A stretch of 64,000 nucleotides of DNA from Lingula anatina (lineage: Eukaryota; Brachiopoda; Lingulata; Lingulida; Lingulidae). The stretch spans positions 566,061 through 630,060 of the forward strand of contig NW_019775724.1 in assembly GCF_001039355.2 (NCBI RefSeq), in the 5' to 3' direction. Position 1 is the first letter of the stretch. Each line of letters starts with the position of its first letter. Positions 46,840 through 58,600 of this stretch are shown here, piece by piece. The notes beneath the pieces are model-generated. The model did not search any database. It was not told where the DNA came from and saw only the letters and a list, made by a program, of their open reading frames with translations. The position numbers and the translations under genes were made by a program.

Positions 46840-47838
46840 AGCTACTCTTACAACCGGTCGTGCGTGCTTCTACGAGCGGTTTGCGTGCAAAAAATTGGCC
46901 AAGTAGTAAGATACACGCACGTGGAACGTACTTTTTTTGGTGGAAGCAAACATGACGAAAAGCACGCAGCCCGAAAACTGGCCGGCCAGTTTTTCGCTAC
47001 GACCTGTCTGCGACAATTAGAACGCCTGGAGCACGCTCGTAGCACGCAAGACAAAAGTACTGAGTAAGTGCGCTAGGCGTTCGTGTAACGCAGGAAAAGC
47101 ATGCAGAAATTCCGGGGTATTTTACCACGAAGACGTACTTACCACGCAAGAGGCTCGTACGTTCAACTTGCTTTCAATGTACGTGTTAACAAAAAGGGGG
47201 GTGAGCGCACTTCCTCCGTGCGTTTATCTTACTTCCAAAGTGCGTGGCGAGTACTACTACCATACTTGTGAAGTGCGTCACACTAAGACGACACACGTGC
47301 CCAGCACGATAAAAGTGCAGGCGATCCCGAGCAATCACTGCTAGCATTGCGTCAAGATCTTCGGCCTCCTCTAGCATTAGCAGCTGTAGAAGTCGATGGC
47401 GCATCCTTCTTGGAAGTGCCATTTTGGAAGCCAAAACAGTGAATGATGAAGAGACTCGGTGCTCCCTTTTATATTATTTTGATTATCCGTGCGTTCCACT
47501 TCCGTGCTCATTGCGTTTCTCTTATCTTACGTTTCTCTTACTTCGTAAGTACGATTTCTGAAAACGTACGCTTCACTTGCAATACACGCATGATTATCTC
47601 ACTCACTGTGTGCGACACAAGTACTGATCGTACGTGCTCCTTACTTCTTCCTACTTCCAAAAAAAGGCGTACAGACCACTTGCAGGCCTCACGTTTAGAG
47701 CACGACACACCTACTCATAAAAGACTTACTACTTACGTCCGCTGCGATTTAATTTTCATCCTGCAACAACGCTACGTCTGACAAGCACTCCGAGGACGCA
47801 CGATCTCTAAGCACGCACGACGGGTTGTAAGAGAGGCT
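46840..47838 (-). mobile_element. Non-autonomous PIF/Harbinger-type transposon
   Basis: Thirty-bp inverted ends with three mismatches: left AGCTACTCTTACAACCGGTC then GTGCGTGCTT; the right end reads AAGCACGCACGACGGGTTGT then AAGAGAGGCT. TAA flanks both sides (46837-46839, 47839-47841), the 3-bp TWA target duplication of PIF/Harbinger. The 999-bp interior is GC-richer than its surroundings and full of CACGCA, GTACGT and ACTTAC words. A short minus-strand frame (47405 down) starts MALPRRMRHRLLQLLMLEE, an Arg-then-acidic beginning like that of some HARBI1-type proteins, but no catalytic DDE region remains. Confidence 0.85.
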
Positions 47839-48059
47839 TAATATAAAGACAAGATAAAAATTAAAAATTCATTTAAAATTGAGGCAGTCGTGGATTTTTG
47901 TTCTATACACATTCATGTTTTAAAAAATTTAATACAACTTTGAATTGATTTAATTCTATTTTTTGACAGCTCGGCATGTGAAATTCACCACTATATTGGG
48001 TTTTGGGTGTTTAATGACATTTCCATTGCTTTGCGCACTTAATTCTTTTTCTATTTCAA

Positions 48060-49440
48060 GAACTTCTAATTAAAATAACTTTTAATTTTAATTATAAGAC
48101 TTTGATAACTATACAAAATGATTACTTGTAGGCTCATGAGGACGGGTAATTTGTACATTTTTCACTTGCCACGTTTTTATTACGTTGTTGTCGGTTGCCT
48201 AGAAATACTGATTTAATTTGATAATTTTCAATGATAGTAAATGAAATGTACCTTGAAGAACTTAAAATTAGTTTGGGCCTATTAATTATCTTGGATGACA
48301 ACCAGTGCTATATGCTGCATTGAAAACTGTATATTACACCAAGGAAATAGCTCAAAGATTCTGAGAGACAGAATAATGAGACAAAAATAAAAAGACATCG
48401 AAGAAAACTATGAATATGAAAAATATACATGTATGGTAGGCTTATCTTAATTAATTAACTATTTTTCTATAAAATTTCAGTCAGCTGACATTTTCTCTTT
48501 CTTAACCTCAACTGCACTTGTAAATGGTAAAAGCATATACATAAAATATCCAGAAGTCTTTAGTTAAAGGGATAACAACTGTTCATTTTAGCCCAAAAAA
48601 TTAATTTTCCTGGGATAAAGGACAATTTTCCCATACTTACCAATTGTAAGTGAATCCATTCCCACATTCAAATTTAGTCCCTGTTTTTTTTTTAAGTTTG
48701 GTTTTTTGTAATAATCTCTTAAGAGATTATTACAGAGTGTAGCCATCTATGGAAATCACGTGATGTCATGGCAAGTACAAATGTTAAAATAATTGTGTTA
48801 ACCGCCGATTTGGAGGCAAAATAGAAATTATTGTATTTCTATGAGTTAGTTTCAATGTATTTATTGTGAAATATGGATATCTTACGAACAGTTGTTATCC
48901 CTTTAAAATATGATCAATGTTCATTCTATGAACAGGCAGACTTCATGGCAGCCAAAGACTGTGAAATGACTCTTACATTGATTATTCTAAAACGGGTGGT
49001 AAGTGTCTATGTAAAGATATTTGTCAAGAGTGATAATGTGGGATTGCAAAACGTACACGTTGAAATACGATATGCCATTCCCCTAAATTAATAACAATAA
49101 CACACTTGAAAAACTGCCTTGTTTTGCGTGTTGTTTCTTTCAGCAGCATTCAAAACCAGACTTTTTGTCTCAATTAATCAGATAACCTAAAGGCCCCTTT
49201 ACACTGGGTTTTACTGACAAGAGATATCGATTCCCGCTCCAAAAACTTAATAACGGGGATGGCTTACAGGAAATTGTGGAATGGTATTGTTGAGAGGCGA
49301 GTGCACAATTTTTTGCTGTCGCATCTAACGCAATCATAGACTGTAGCTCTAAGGTTTGGATATTTCATGAAGTCCGAAGAAGCCACACAGACAAAGAATA
49401 TCCAGGATCCCGGGCATTTCTTAGCCCTTCACATCACAAA
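48060..49440 (+). repeat. Segmental duplicate of the region downstream of gene E
   Basis: 48080-48170 matches 35930-36040 (GATAACTATACAAAATG, ACTTGTAGG, ATGAGGACGG). 48545-48570 matches 36150-36170 (CCAGAAGTCTTTAGTTAAA). 48995-49440 matches 36950-37450. It marks the right edge of the duplicated unit; no further gene copy follows. Confidence 0.75.
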
Positions 49441-50639
49441 ACGGAATCGCCAATATCCCTCTCATAGTTTAAGCTTCTTTTTCATAATAAGAGAGAAAAA
49501 AACGCTCATGAGCCAAACTGTTATGTTTCATTTACTTCAAGATCACTAGAGTTAAACACGTTCTCGCACACCTTTCTGTCGACGTGGGACGAGGGGGGGG
49601 GGGGGGCGGAGGGGGAGCCCTTATTTTTATCCTTATAAATATCATTTCACTTTCAACATATTTCGAAAGCTCTTTGCTAAATGTTTTTTATTTTAATCAA
49701 GACATTTTTTTTGTTTTGATTGCCTATCGTTTTCAACGTGGACCTGATCTCGGACGTAAGTGGACGAATTCTGAGAATGGGCATTTAAAACTGGGAGACA
49801 GTCTGGAAACTTTACATTTAAGTTAACTGTAACCAAGAATGTATGTTCAAAGACATCGTATGGAAGCAGCAGGATATAGAAACGACGGTAGGCATTTTGG
49901 GTATTAACCTGATGAACGTGATAGTAAAAGCAAGTTGCGTTTATACAGACCAAATAAATAAATTAATAAATAATGCCAAGAAATGTAGGAGGGGTCTTCC
50001 TGGCATCAATATGTAAATTCCTCTTTATATTGCAAAGTTGTATACAGGGGTAGTGGAAACTGGGGTGAGTAACAAGCAGAGATTTAATGAAATATGTCAG
50101 GGAAAGAGGGGACATATCTGAAGATTGATTTAATTATCGATATCAAATTCTTAACGGCTGCCTTTTATACAAGGTACCTAAAAGCATAGAAATCGGCCCC
50201 TAAAATCCAAAGTGTGTGGTGACTTCCTTCTTAGATAGGCATGTTAGATTCCTCTACCGTTTGATATAGAAATGAATAAGGCCACAAAGTTTCAATACAA
50301 ATAAAAGCAACCGCACATTTAACGAACGTCGTTCTGTTTGCGTTTTGGTGAATAACTGGTAATCAACAACAATACATGGGACACGTATAAAAAGCGTTAC
50401 TTCATTGTTCTGTTAACAATAGGAATACTCATATAAGCAAATGATAAACAGGCAGATACAGTGCTAAGTCGGCAGCTTTATTTAGTTATTATATATGTGA
50501 TTAATTTTGTATTGATGGAATAAACAGTATGATGGAATTTATAGTATGTGTTCACCTTTGTTATCTTTCACATGATCTAGGACACGACATTGGATCTTAG
50601 ACAAGATTTTAGTAATTATTTCACATGTTTCTTTCGCCC

Positions 50640-50640
<1 letters not shown>

Positions 50641-50716
<76 letters not shown>

Positions 50717-50717
50717 T

Positions 50718-50750
<33 letters not shown>
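50641..50750 (+). repeat. (CT)n(CA)n compound microsatellite
   Basis: A run of about 28 CT units joins a run of about 27 CA units with two single-base interruptions. Confidence 0.95.
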
Positions 50751-53700
50751 TATTCAGTTCAACATTTAGAAATAAACAATACAGGTACAGGTAGAAGAAA
50801 AAACATGCCATTGTTATATTTGGGGCTTAAACTAATATGTAAAGTCTGGTGCTGTTGCTAATGTAACTTTCACATCAAACTAGGTATTTTGGTACCCTAA
50901 ACCAGGCACATTTTCCACCAGCCACAGTTAGAAGATTGACCATATTTAGCCAGAGACATTATATGTGAATATCTAGTGAAAAATCAATCAGTGGACCTGG
51001 TAGAGGTTAGTATTTAGGTTAATAAGGTTAGGATTCGTGTACTGTTACTTCTGTGTAATGAAAGGTTAAGTTACTGTAAGGTGTAGTTTATTGTGAGTTT
51101 TCGTTTTGCAATAAAAAAAAAACAGATATTGCTAAAACATCCAAAGACATGTTTTATATTAATAACCTTTACCTTGTTGTCATTTCCAAACTAACGACCT
51201 TCTGAAAAGAATTTACGCACATGTAGCTCTACTCCTGTTACATTCATTACAGATGATAAGAACAGGATAAATCTCGGGTTTCTCCGTTTGGTGAAAATTT
51301 ATATTCAATTAGTGCGGGTTTACAAGCTAATCTGAGACTCAATCTACGATCTGAATCGCCAATACCGTTATTAACTGTTTCTTGAGACGGGAGAAGAGGG
51401 GGTAGGAAATCTGGACAACCGCATATAAGCTATATCAGTATAATAACAATCCACATTTCTTTGGGAACTATAACTGTTTGTACTTTTTATTGTATTACTT
51501 TGAAATAATATGTTAAAGACACCTCTTTTTAAAAGGCCCATTTAAAAGAAAGCGATACAAACATTTGACTTTATTTATTTATTAAGCGAATTATTTTGTC
51601 GACATTGGAAGTGTTTCACCATGAGCATAGAGACACACATGTACTGTATGTCTGGCAAAAGGAATTTTGTCGGTTTTTTTCAATGGTTATTGGTAGGGAT
51701 TTATCTAGACTATGAATGAATTACCAAGTGACATCACCTTTTTTGTTCACAGAATGACAATCAGGAAGGACGTATTGAACCTTACAGCCGTACCTTTTAT
51801 CCTGATTTGATATATACATAAACCCCACGCTTCCTTCTATCAAGTTTCTATTACGATCTGCTATACAGGGCATATCATCGGAATTCTGCTCCCGTCTCTT
51901 TTTCTTTTCTTCATTTAACAAACTAAAGCGATGGCCTTTGATCTGCGAAATAATATTATTTTGTTTGTTAGGATTCACTTTACCCACACATTTCCTTGTG
52001 GATGAGATCAGAGACGTATTTATAATGTTATATATCATACTACAAACAAAAGAATCAACGTAAAGGTATGTGAACGGTACGTGTTTTGATGCTGTTCATA
52101 ATATGTAATCTTTCCGTTGCTTTCACAAACTTGAGTTCCGTTAATCAAATCAAACGATTTTGATACATGATGCTCCATCGGAAAAACTACACCGCAGTGA
52201 AAAGTAATACCGCCATTAACAAAAGCTCTGAATAGTCTTCCAAATCTCTGACAACTTGTCTGTTTAGCTAGACTAATAAGACGCAGCTATCAATTTTACG
52301 ATCGGGGTGTTTTTCCGTATCGGTCTTGATCAAACTGATCTAAACGCAGTGCTGGCATAGTTTCACGGGTAATTTCGCTAACTGGGTATTGTCCAAGGTG
52401 ACCGCAAACAGGCGAACGACGGAGGTAAGAGCTAGCGTCTCACCAGGTAGCTATTTAACAGTTTTTAGCTGATATTAACACCCCCACTTTACTTTCCATT
52501 GTGTTAAAGGTGCGCAAAACCCCGCCGCGAACGAGATAGGCAAGGGCTATTGATTAAAGTCTTGTTTACTTCGGCAGTGTCTGGCGGCGATTCGTTGGCT
52601 GAATCGGTGTTACTCTCTCACAGGTAGGAAAGAAAAATAAACAGCACATTATAATTGCAGGTTCGTGCTATCAAGTCATCAATGTAAGTGGTTAACCTCG
52701 TCCCCCGTCTTGCTGTAAACGACACCCTGTTTTAAATATCAATTGTTAATAATGGGGTCGCGTCTTGTTCACCCTTTAAATAGTCGTCAAAATCAAAATA
52801 ATCTCAAGAATATGTGCTTATGTGACTTCTCTTAACTTTTTTAATTAATTGTTTTATTTCTCTACGCGTGCCTGCATGTAATGCTTTACAATTCGATGTT
52901 TTATTCATCCTTTAAGGTGGTTGGTCAATTAATAGAAAATAAACAATAGAACTACAGTTGTACGTTGATATAGTTTTCCTTCTTTTGGAATACAGGGATA
53001 AGAAGCATGTGACAATGTGACACTCAAATACAGTGTTGTGTCACTGACTTGGGCTCGTTAGAGAAACATCTGTATAACTGCATACCATACTCACGTCTTT
53101 TTCATATTCCCTACTTACTTTTAAATTTACGTCTTACCGTTACGGATACCGCGTCATCTTTATTTTATGCCCCATGAATTCTTAAAATATGACACTACAT
53201 TTTGAGTGGTTTTTCAACCTATAGTCAATACTCTATACTAATTTATCAGGTAAATTGATAGAGACGAATAGACCAACGTTATCATTATTCAGATGAACGT
53301 TGACTTCTTTTTATTTACTTGTTAAAACTTTATACTGGGCTGGCACTTATACATGTACATTAATTACTTGATACATTGTAAGCGTTAACTAAGACATTAT
53401 CATTAATGTTAACTAGGACCCGCCAATTCCAGTGAGTCCTAGAAGTAAATTACCCATGTTCAATAGCTGCAAAGGTTTTTTTTTTCATATTGAAAAATAT
53501 AATACGTGAAGTATTGTGACCCATTCAGTCGCGCCCATAAAGGAGAGGTCTAAAGTCAGGATAAACTAAATGAATAGAAAGAGCTACAGTTATACCCTAA
53601 GCCAGGATGTTAAAACAAGTATTGTATTGGACGTGAGTTACCCAGTAAATACTCTTTTCAATTTTTCTTTTGAAAGTACAAGGAAGAATTTTGAAGGAAA

Positions 53701-54149
53701 AATGCACAACAGTTTATAATTACTTGTGCTGTCCCCGAGAATAAACACTCAATCGTTGTAATTAGAATTTGATAAGTACATCATTTTATAACTGCCCTTT
53801 CTGCTAGCATTTAAAAAGCAAAAGCATGTATCATTTCCTTTTTATGTTATTTGGTGGCTTTCTATGGTCAAAAAAAGCTGTAGCCCAAAAACTGGTCTAA
53901 AACTTTAAACCTAAATCTTTGACACCTTGACACCAAAGAAATCGGTACAGTCAATATATCAAATATTGCTACTTTGGGAAGCGTCTTATATAAGTAGAAT
54001 CAGTGCTGACAACATTCTGGTAGATCAACACCATTGGTCTTGGACCATTATTAAAAAGTTAACTTAATGTTGGCTATGCGATTTAAGCAGCCTTAGTTAA
54101 AAAAATAAGTAGGCTTCAGGTGTGAGGTTTGAAATAAATCCTCCTACAC

Positions 54150-54222
54150 CCCCCCCACTCCACCCCCACACCCACACTCCACCCCCACACCCACACTCCA
54201 CCCCCACACCCACACTCACACC
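54150..54222 (+). repeat. C-rich minisatellite, unit about 22 bp
   Basis: The unit CCACCCCCACACCCACACT is repeated about three times. One strand is almost free of G. Confidence 0.85.
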
Positions 54223-55169
54223 AGTTAACAGATGGATATCTTAAAAGAGCTATAGTAATTTAGCGGGCTATCTTTCCACCTGTCAGATCTGACACCTGGT
54301 CTGACACGAGTCTAGAGCTAGAACCCAGCCATCAAAACTTGTCTGATCGGTCCAAGACCCAAACTTAGATCATGTCAGCTAGGCTTCGTTCACAATAGAG
54401 CGTAAGACAATATTATACATGTAGCAGGTCTTAAATCGCACACCGCAAATGTTATACGAATAAACTTTGCCCAAAAGTTTACCGAAGCTATGTTAATGCC
54501 TGAACAGAAAAAAACGAACACAATAGTTAATATGAAAATTCTTATTTATCAAAAGGACTAAGTGTAATGTTATAATGAATAACGAAAATGAATATATAGA
54601 AGTTGTTGTGGGGGGCAATAATGACAGTACTGGTGAGCAAAAACACATGAAAAAGATGACATTTGCTGAAATAAATGGCAACAAGATGTTAACTTCTTAT
54701 CAAAAGCCATGGATCTGTTACAATGTAAAATAATGCCTTATATTTCAGGTCAACAGTTGGTATGTTTTATGAGACCGGTACAGATTTACCGAGTGACTTA
54801 TAAGCGTATCGCAATATTATAAGCGTGTCCGGAGAATTTGAATTTGAAATATGAATAAGAAATAGAAATGTGTTTCTTAAGAATTGGGATAAAAAGTTTT
54901 TTTTTTTTATTAATTTCTGACAGACACCAAAATAGAATTCCTCTGCAGTTTCCGCGAAATTGCCTTGTTAAATGCCATTTTTACTGAGTCACTTCATTAT
55001 TTACACATAAGATTAGAATTGTTGAGTTTGATTGGAGGGGGATGTAGACATGTTTAACAATTTGTGATTAACGGAACGTTATTCCTCTTTTTTTTCCTTA
55101 TGTAAGTTCAGGTAGCGATGCCCTGTGTGACGTTAGCGTTATCACTCACCGGAGAATGGGTTCACGATT

Positions 55170-55181
55170 TGCGCATGCGCA
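55170..55181. promoter_or_regulatory. NRF1-type palindrome upstream of the SNAG gene
   Basis: TGCGCATGCGCA is a perfect 12-bp palindrome matching the NRF1 consensus. It lies about 480 bp before the start codon, with an E-box CAGCTG about 22 bp downstream. CpG is rare nearby, which makes the site stand out. Promoter role is inferred. Confidence 0.45.
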
Positions 55182-55662
55182 CTTGAACAATTAAGTTCTC
55201 CACAGCTGAGCGGCGTCACTATCTTTAAATCAGAACATCGTTAAACACCAGGTTAGGTGTTAAAGGTGTCTCCGTAGATTGAGCCATTGTTTTGTTGACC
55301 ATTGTGAATGGGAGAAAGTGATAAGTAGGCCGATTAAACACAGGGGAAGACAATTAAAAGAAAACTAGACGTTAAAGCGTGGGGGCTAGCTGTGAACTTC
55401 ACAGTTGTCAGTCGCGACTGTTAATGCATATGGGTAACTGGCAGCCCCTCATGGGTGACAACCAATCACTGAGCCTAGGGCCGATCAGAAATTACCTAAC
55501 TTAAAAGCGGCGACAACCATTCACCACGGCAGACAAGCAACGGGACTCGAGCCGTTCACATAACTCAGCTCCAGACCATTTACTCGAATACATAGATATC
55601 TGCACATACATATATATTTGTGTATATACTTGACGACAAGAGATTTCATTGAACAGGAGAAA

Positions 55663-58600
55663 ATGCCCCGAGCATTCTTGGTGCGAAAGCCTGACGACCC
55701 TTTGCCTTCATCGATGGAGAGTTCCGACGAGCCTGTGGCAAAAAGAGCAAAGCTTTGCGACGAAGAATCAGTCCTTCCCCCCGCTCCGAAAAGCGAAAGG
55801 CCTTGCGGAATCGCATTTCCAAGTGATGTCAGAGAGAACGCTGTGGACAAGACGACTGCCCTGAGCGTCAAGCCAGAAGAAGCCTCCTTAGCGCCAAAGA
55901 CGCCTAAAGGTAGCTATTTCTCTCCGCATTCACAGGTGTACCTTTATACGTTTTAGCCCGATATAATGCATTGTTGTAATTTGGCATTTTTTTTATTAGG
56001 TGTGATGTAATGCGGGGATGAATGACTAAATTCAAAATAATCTGAAATATTACTCTTGCTGGAAAAGCATTTTGTGCTAGTGCATGTATTTCATCTGTTC
56101 ATTTGATGGTTTAATGAACGGAAAATTTAATTTAATTTTTGATAATTTATGATATGTTGCCATACATACCAAGTGCACGCTCGATGATCCCCCCCCCCCA
56201 TTATTCATATTTTAAAAATAACTTTTCCTGTTGTAATCTGCAGAGGGTGTTCCTGAATTTATTGTAAGTTTACCTTGTTTCATAAAGCGTAACGGAAATG
56301 CTGTCGCCCAATAACACAACCAGGTTAATTCTGCATTAGTCCTACATAAGAGAAATGAATAACTGTTAAAAAGAGATGAAATGTAAATTAAACAAATAGC
56401 AATAAAATTAAACAGACACGTTTTCGGTGAAGCGATGCGCCTAATAACTATCACAGCCAAAACACGGGCCACTCGTGTCATCCGACGCGGATCCACATTT
56501 TTGAGGAAATAATATATTAACGTTAAAATAGCCTTGCGGTTTATCTGTTTAACTTTTACGACTCCAACCGGCATAATATGCCATAATTGACTTGGTACGG
56601 TCACGCTGCGGCTTTCATATCAACGACATTCATGTGAGCAACATTAAATCGTTTATTGTTATTTTTATTATTGCCTTCATGTTTCTTCATATCGAAATTG
56701 TAAAACATTTCCCGAAGGCTATGCCAATAAATAAATTTAAGACTGAACAGGTTTTGAAACATTTTCAAACAAATGAGTAAGTTTATTATCTCCTTTTCTA
56801 ATGATGGATATAAATGCAATAAAGTTGATCGCACCTGCTTAGATAATTTGAGAAAAATCCAGCCAAGCTCAACTTGAAACCATACGTTTGTTTTTTCATT
56901 GTTTAAGACGAGAAATTAAATCAATGACAACAATTATAAAGTTTAAATTGCAGATAAAAAGTGAAAATTTTCTTGTGCAATTACATTTAGTAAAAGTTAC
57001 ATATGTGTATAAATAAGTTGTTTTTTAAATAAAAGCATTTGTCTCCAACCTGCGTGTTAGATGCACTCCACATGGTATTTTTCATCCATTTATTAAGCAA
57101 TCGGAACAAACTTACCACCTCAAAAATATCATTTTAAAAGAAAAATCAGTCCATTTTTCTAAATCTGGAAGCAAGTCACCTTCAGATCCATCTATTATTT
57201 AGCATAGGTATCTCGATCGCTTTTAAATGGTATTGGAATTTGGCAACAAGCCAACAATTACCTTAAAAACACTACAACTCACGTGTCTGAGTTTTTCTGT
57301 TGCAGTACTGCCTGACGTCAAACGAATGAGAAATTGGACGTCAGGACGATAGGATTTTTTCCTTGTTTTGTCATTTGGGACTTTTTTCTTTTTTATCTTC
57401 ACATAATTCTTTAAACGTAGAAATCCTGTAGTAGAACAAATACACCTAAACTGTGGAGCTGAATTCACTTGTCCTATGTGGAATAAATCATTTTAAATTG
57501 AAGGTTTTGCGGTGAAACAGTAGAAAGATAGAGTTTGAATTATACCAAGAAGTAAAGAACGAGGGTGAACTTACAAAGAAATAATGCTTTAGTCCAAACA
57601 AATTAAAGTTTTGCAAAAATGAAAGAATAAAACATCTTTTAACGCGCGTATAACGCGTGGAGTAAACATGGAACTCTAAGTGAAAACTTCTTTTATACAT
57701 ACATTCGATATACCAAACTGAAAAAAAAAGATATAAAGCCGTATAGTTATGACCAATGGTCATCACGATATACAGTTCCGGAATCATACAGACTCATAAA
57801 GTCATTGAAAAGACTAAACTCGTAGCTGAAAGTGCCAAAAAAATTTTCGAAAGGTGGGTTGGACTGATGTTTTGCTTTTGAAGATTCGCCTCTTATAACG
57901 TATCTTGACATATCTTCTTTCGGCGACGAATAAAGGTACTTTTGAATGCATACCGGTTCAGCACTTCGGTCGAATGGGCTTTTTTTTTTTATAAATCATT
58001 GAAACCACTGGCGGAAATGATTAACAATCTTCAAGAAAAATCGTTTCATGATCGCGCCTTCATCGAGCCTCTAACACTGAAGTCGGCGACATGTAAATCA
58101 GTCAAAAATCTATCACGTTTACTCCCTAAATTTGTTTAGCGTGAATGATAATAATTTTCATTGCCCCTGGTTGCATGTTTAGCTTTCGCCTTCACTTTTT
58201 CTTTTTATTCTCTATTGTTTAAAATTGAGCTTCATTTTGCACGACCTGGCGTACTTCGTGTAATGTGAAAGACGTCGCATACAACATATCTGACTACCAG
58301 CAAGCGCATCGGAAACCCGCTGTGCTATAAGAAAGCTGGGAGTAAAACTTTAAGGGTATTGAATTACTTGTTACTGTTACGTTGCTGTCCTCTTAAAAAA
58401 CTCGAGTCCACAAGGTTGGCATGCGTGGATAAATAATTGAAAATCGCACGACGGGAGACTGATTTATACGGAAGCCCCCTAAATTTGCCGCGATAGCTTT
58501 TTGTACACTTGAAGTGTGGATTCTTTTCAGTCCTTAGTAGTTTGATACGGCGTACTGTTTATATTTGTATTTGTTTCGTTCTTGTTTACTCGAAATTGAT

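Larger units (their letters stand above)
46008..55662. other. Non-coding region between the array and the SNAG gene
   Basis: It contains the 3' flank of gene F interrupted by about 2 kb of inserted DNA (46.03-48.05 kb) including a Harbinger-type element. The paralogous flank then resumes at about 48.06-49.44 kb. 49.45-55.6 kb shows microsatellites and no convincing exon. A 105-codon minus frame at 51721-52038 has no recognised domain. Confidence 0.6.

Noticed and set aside
51721-52038. 105-codon minus-strand frame
   Set aside because: No domain, splice site or neighbour supports it; its length is within chance for the window.
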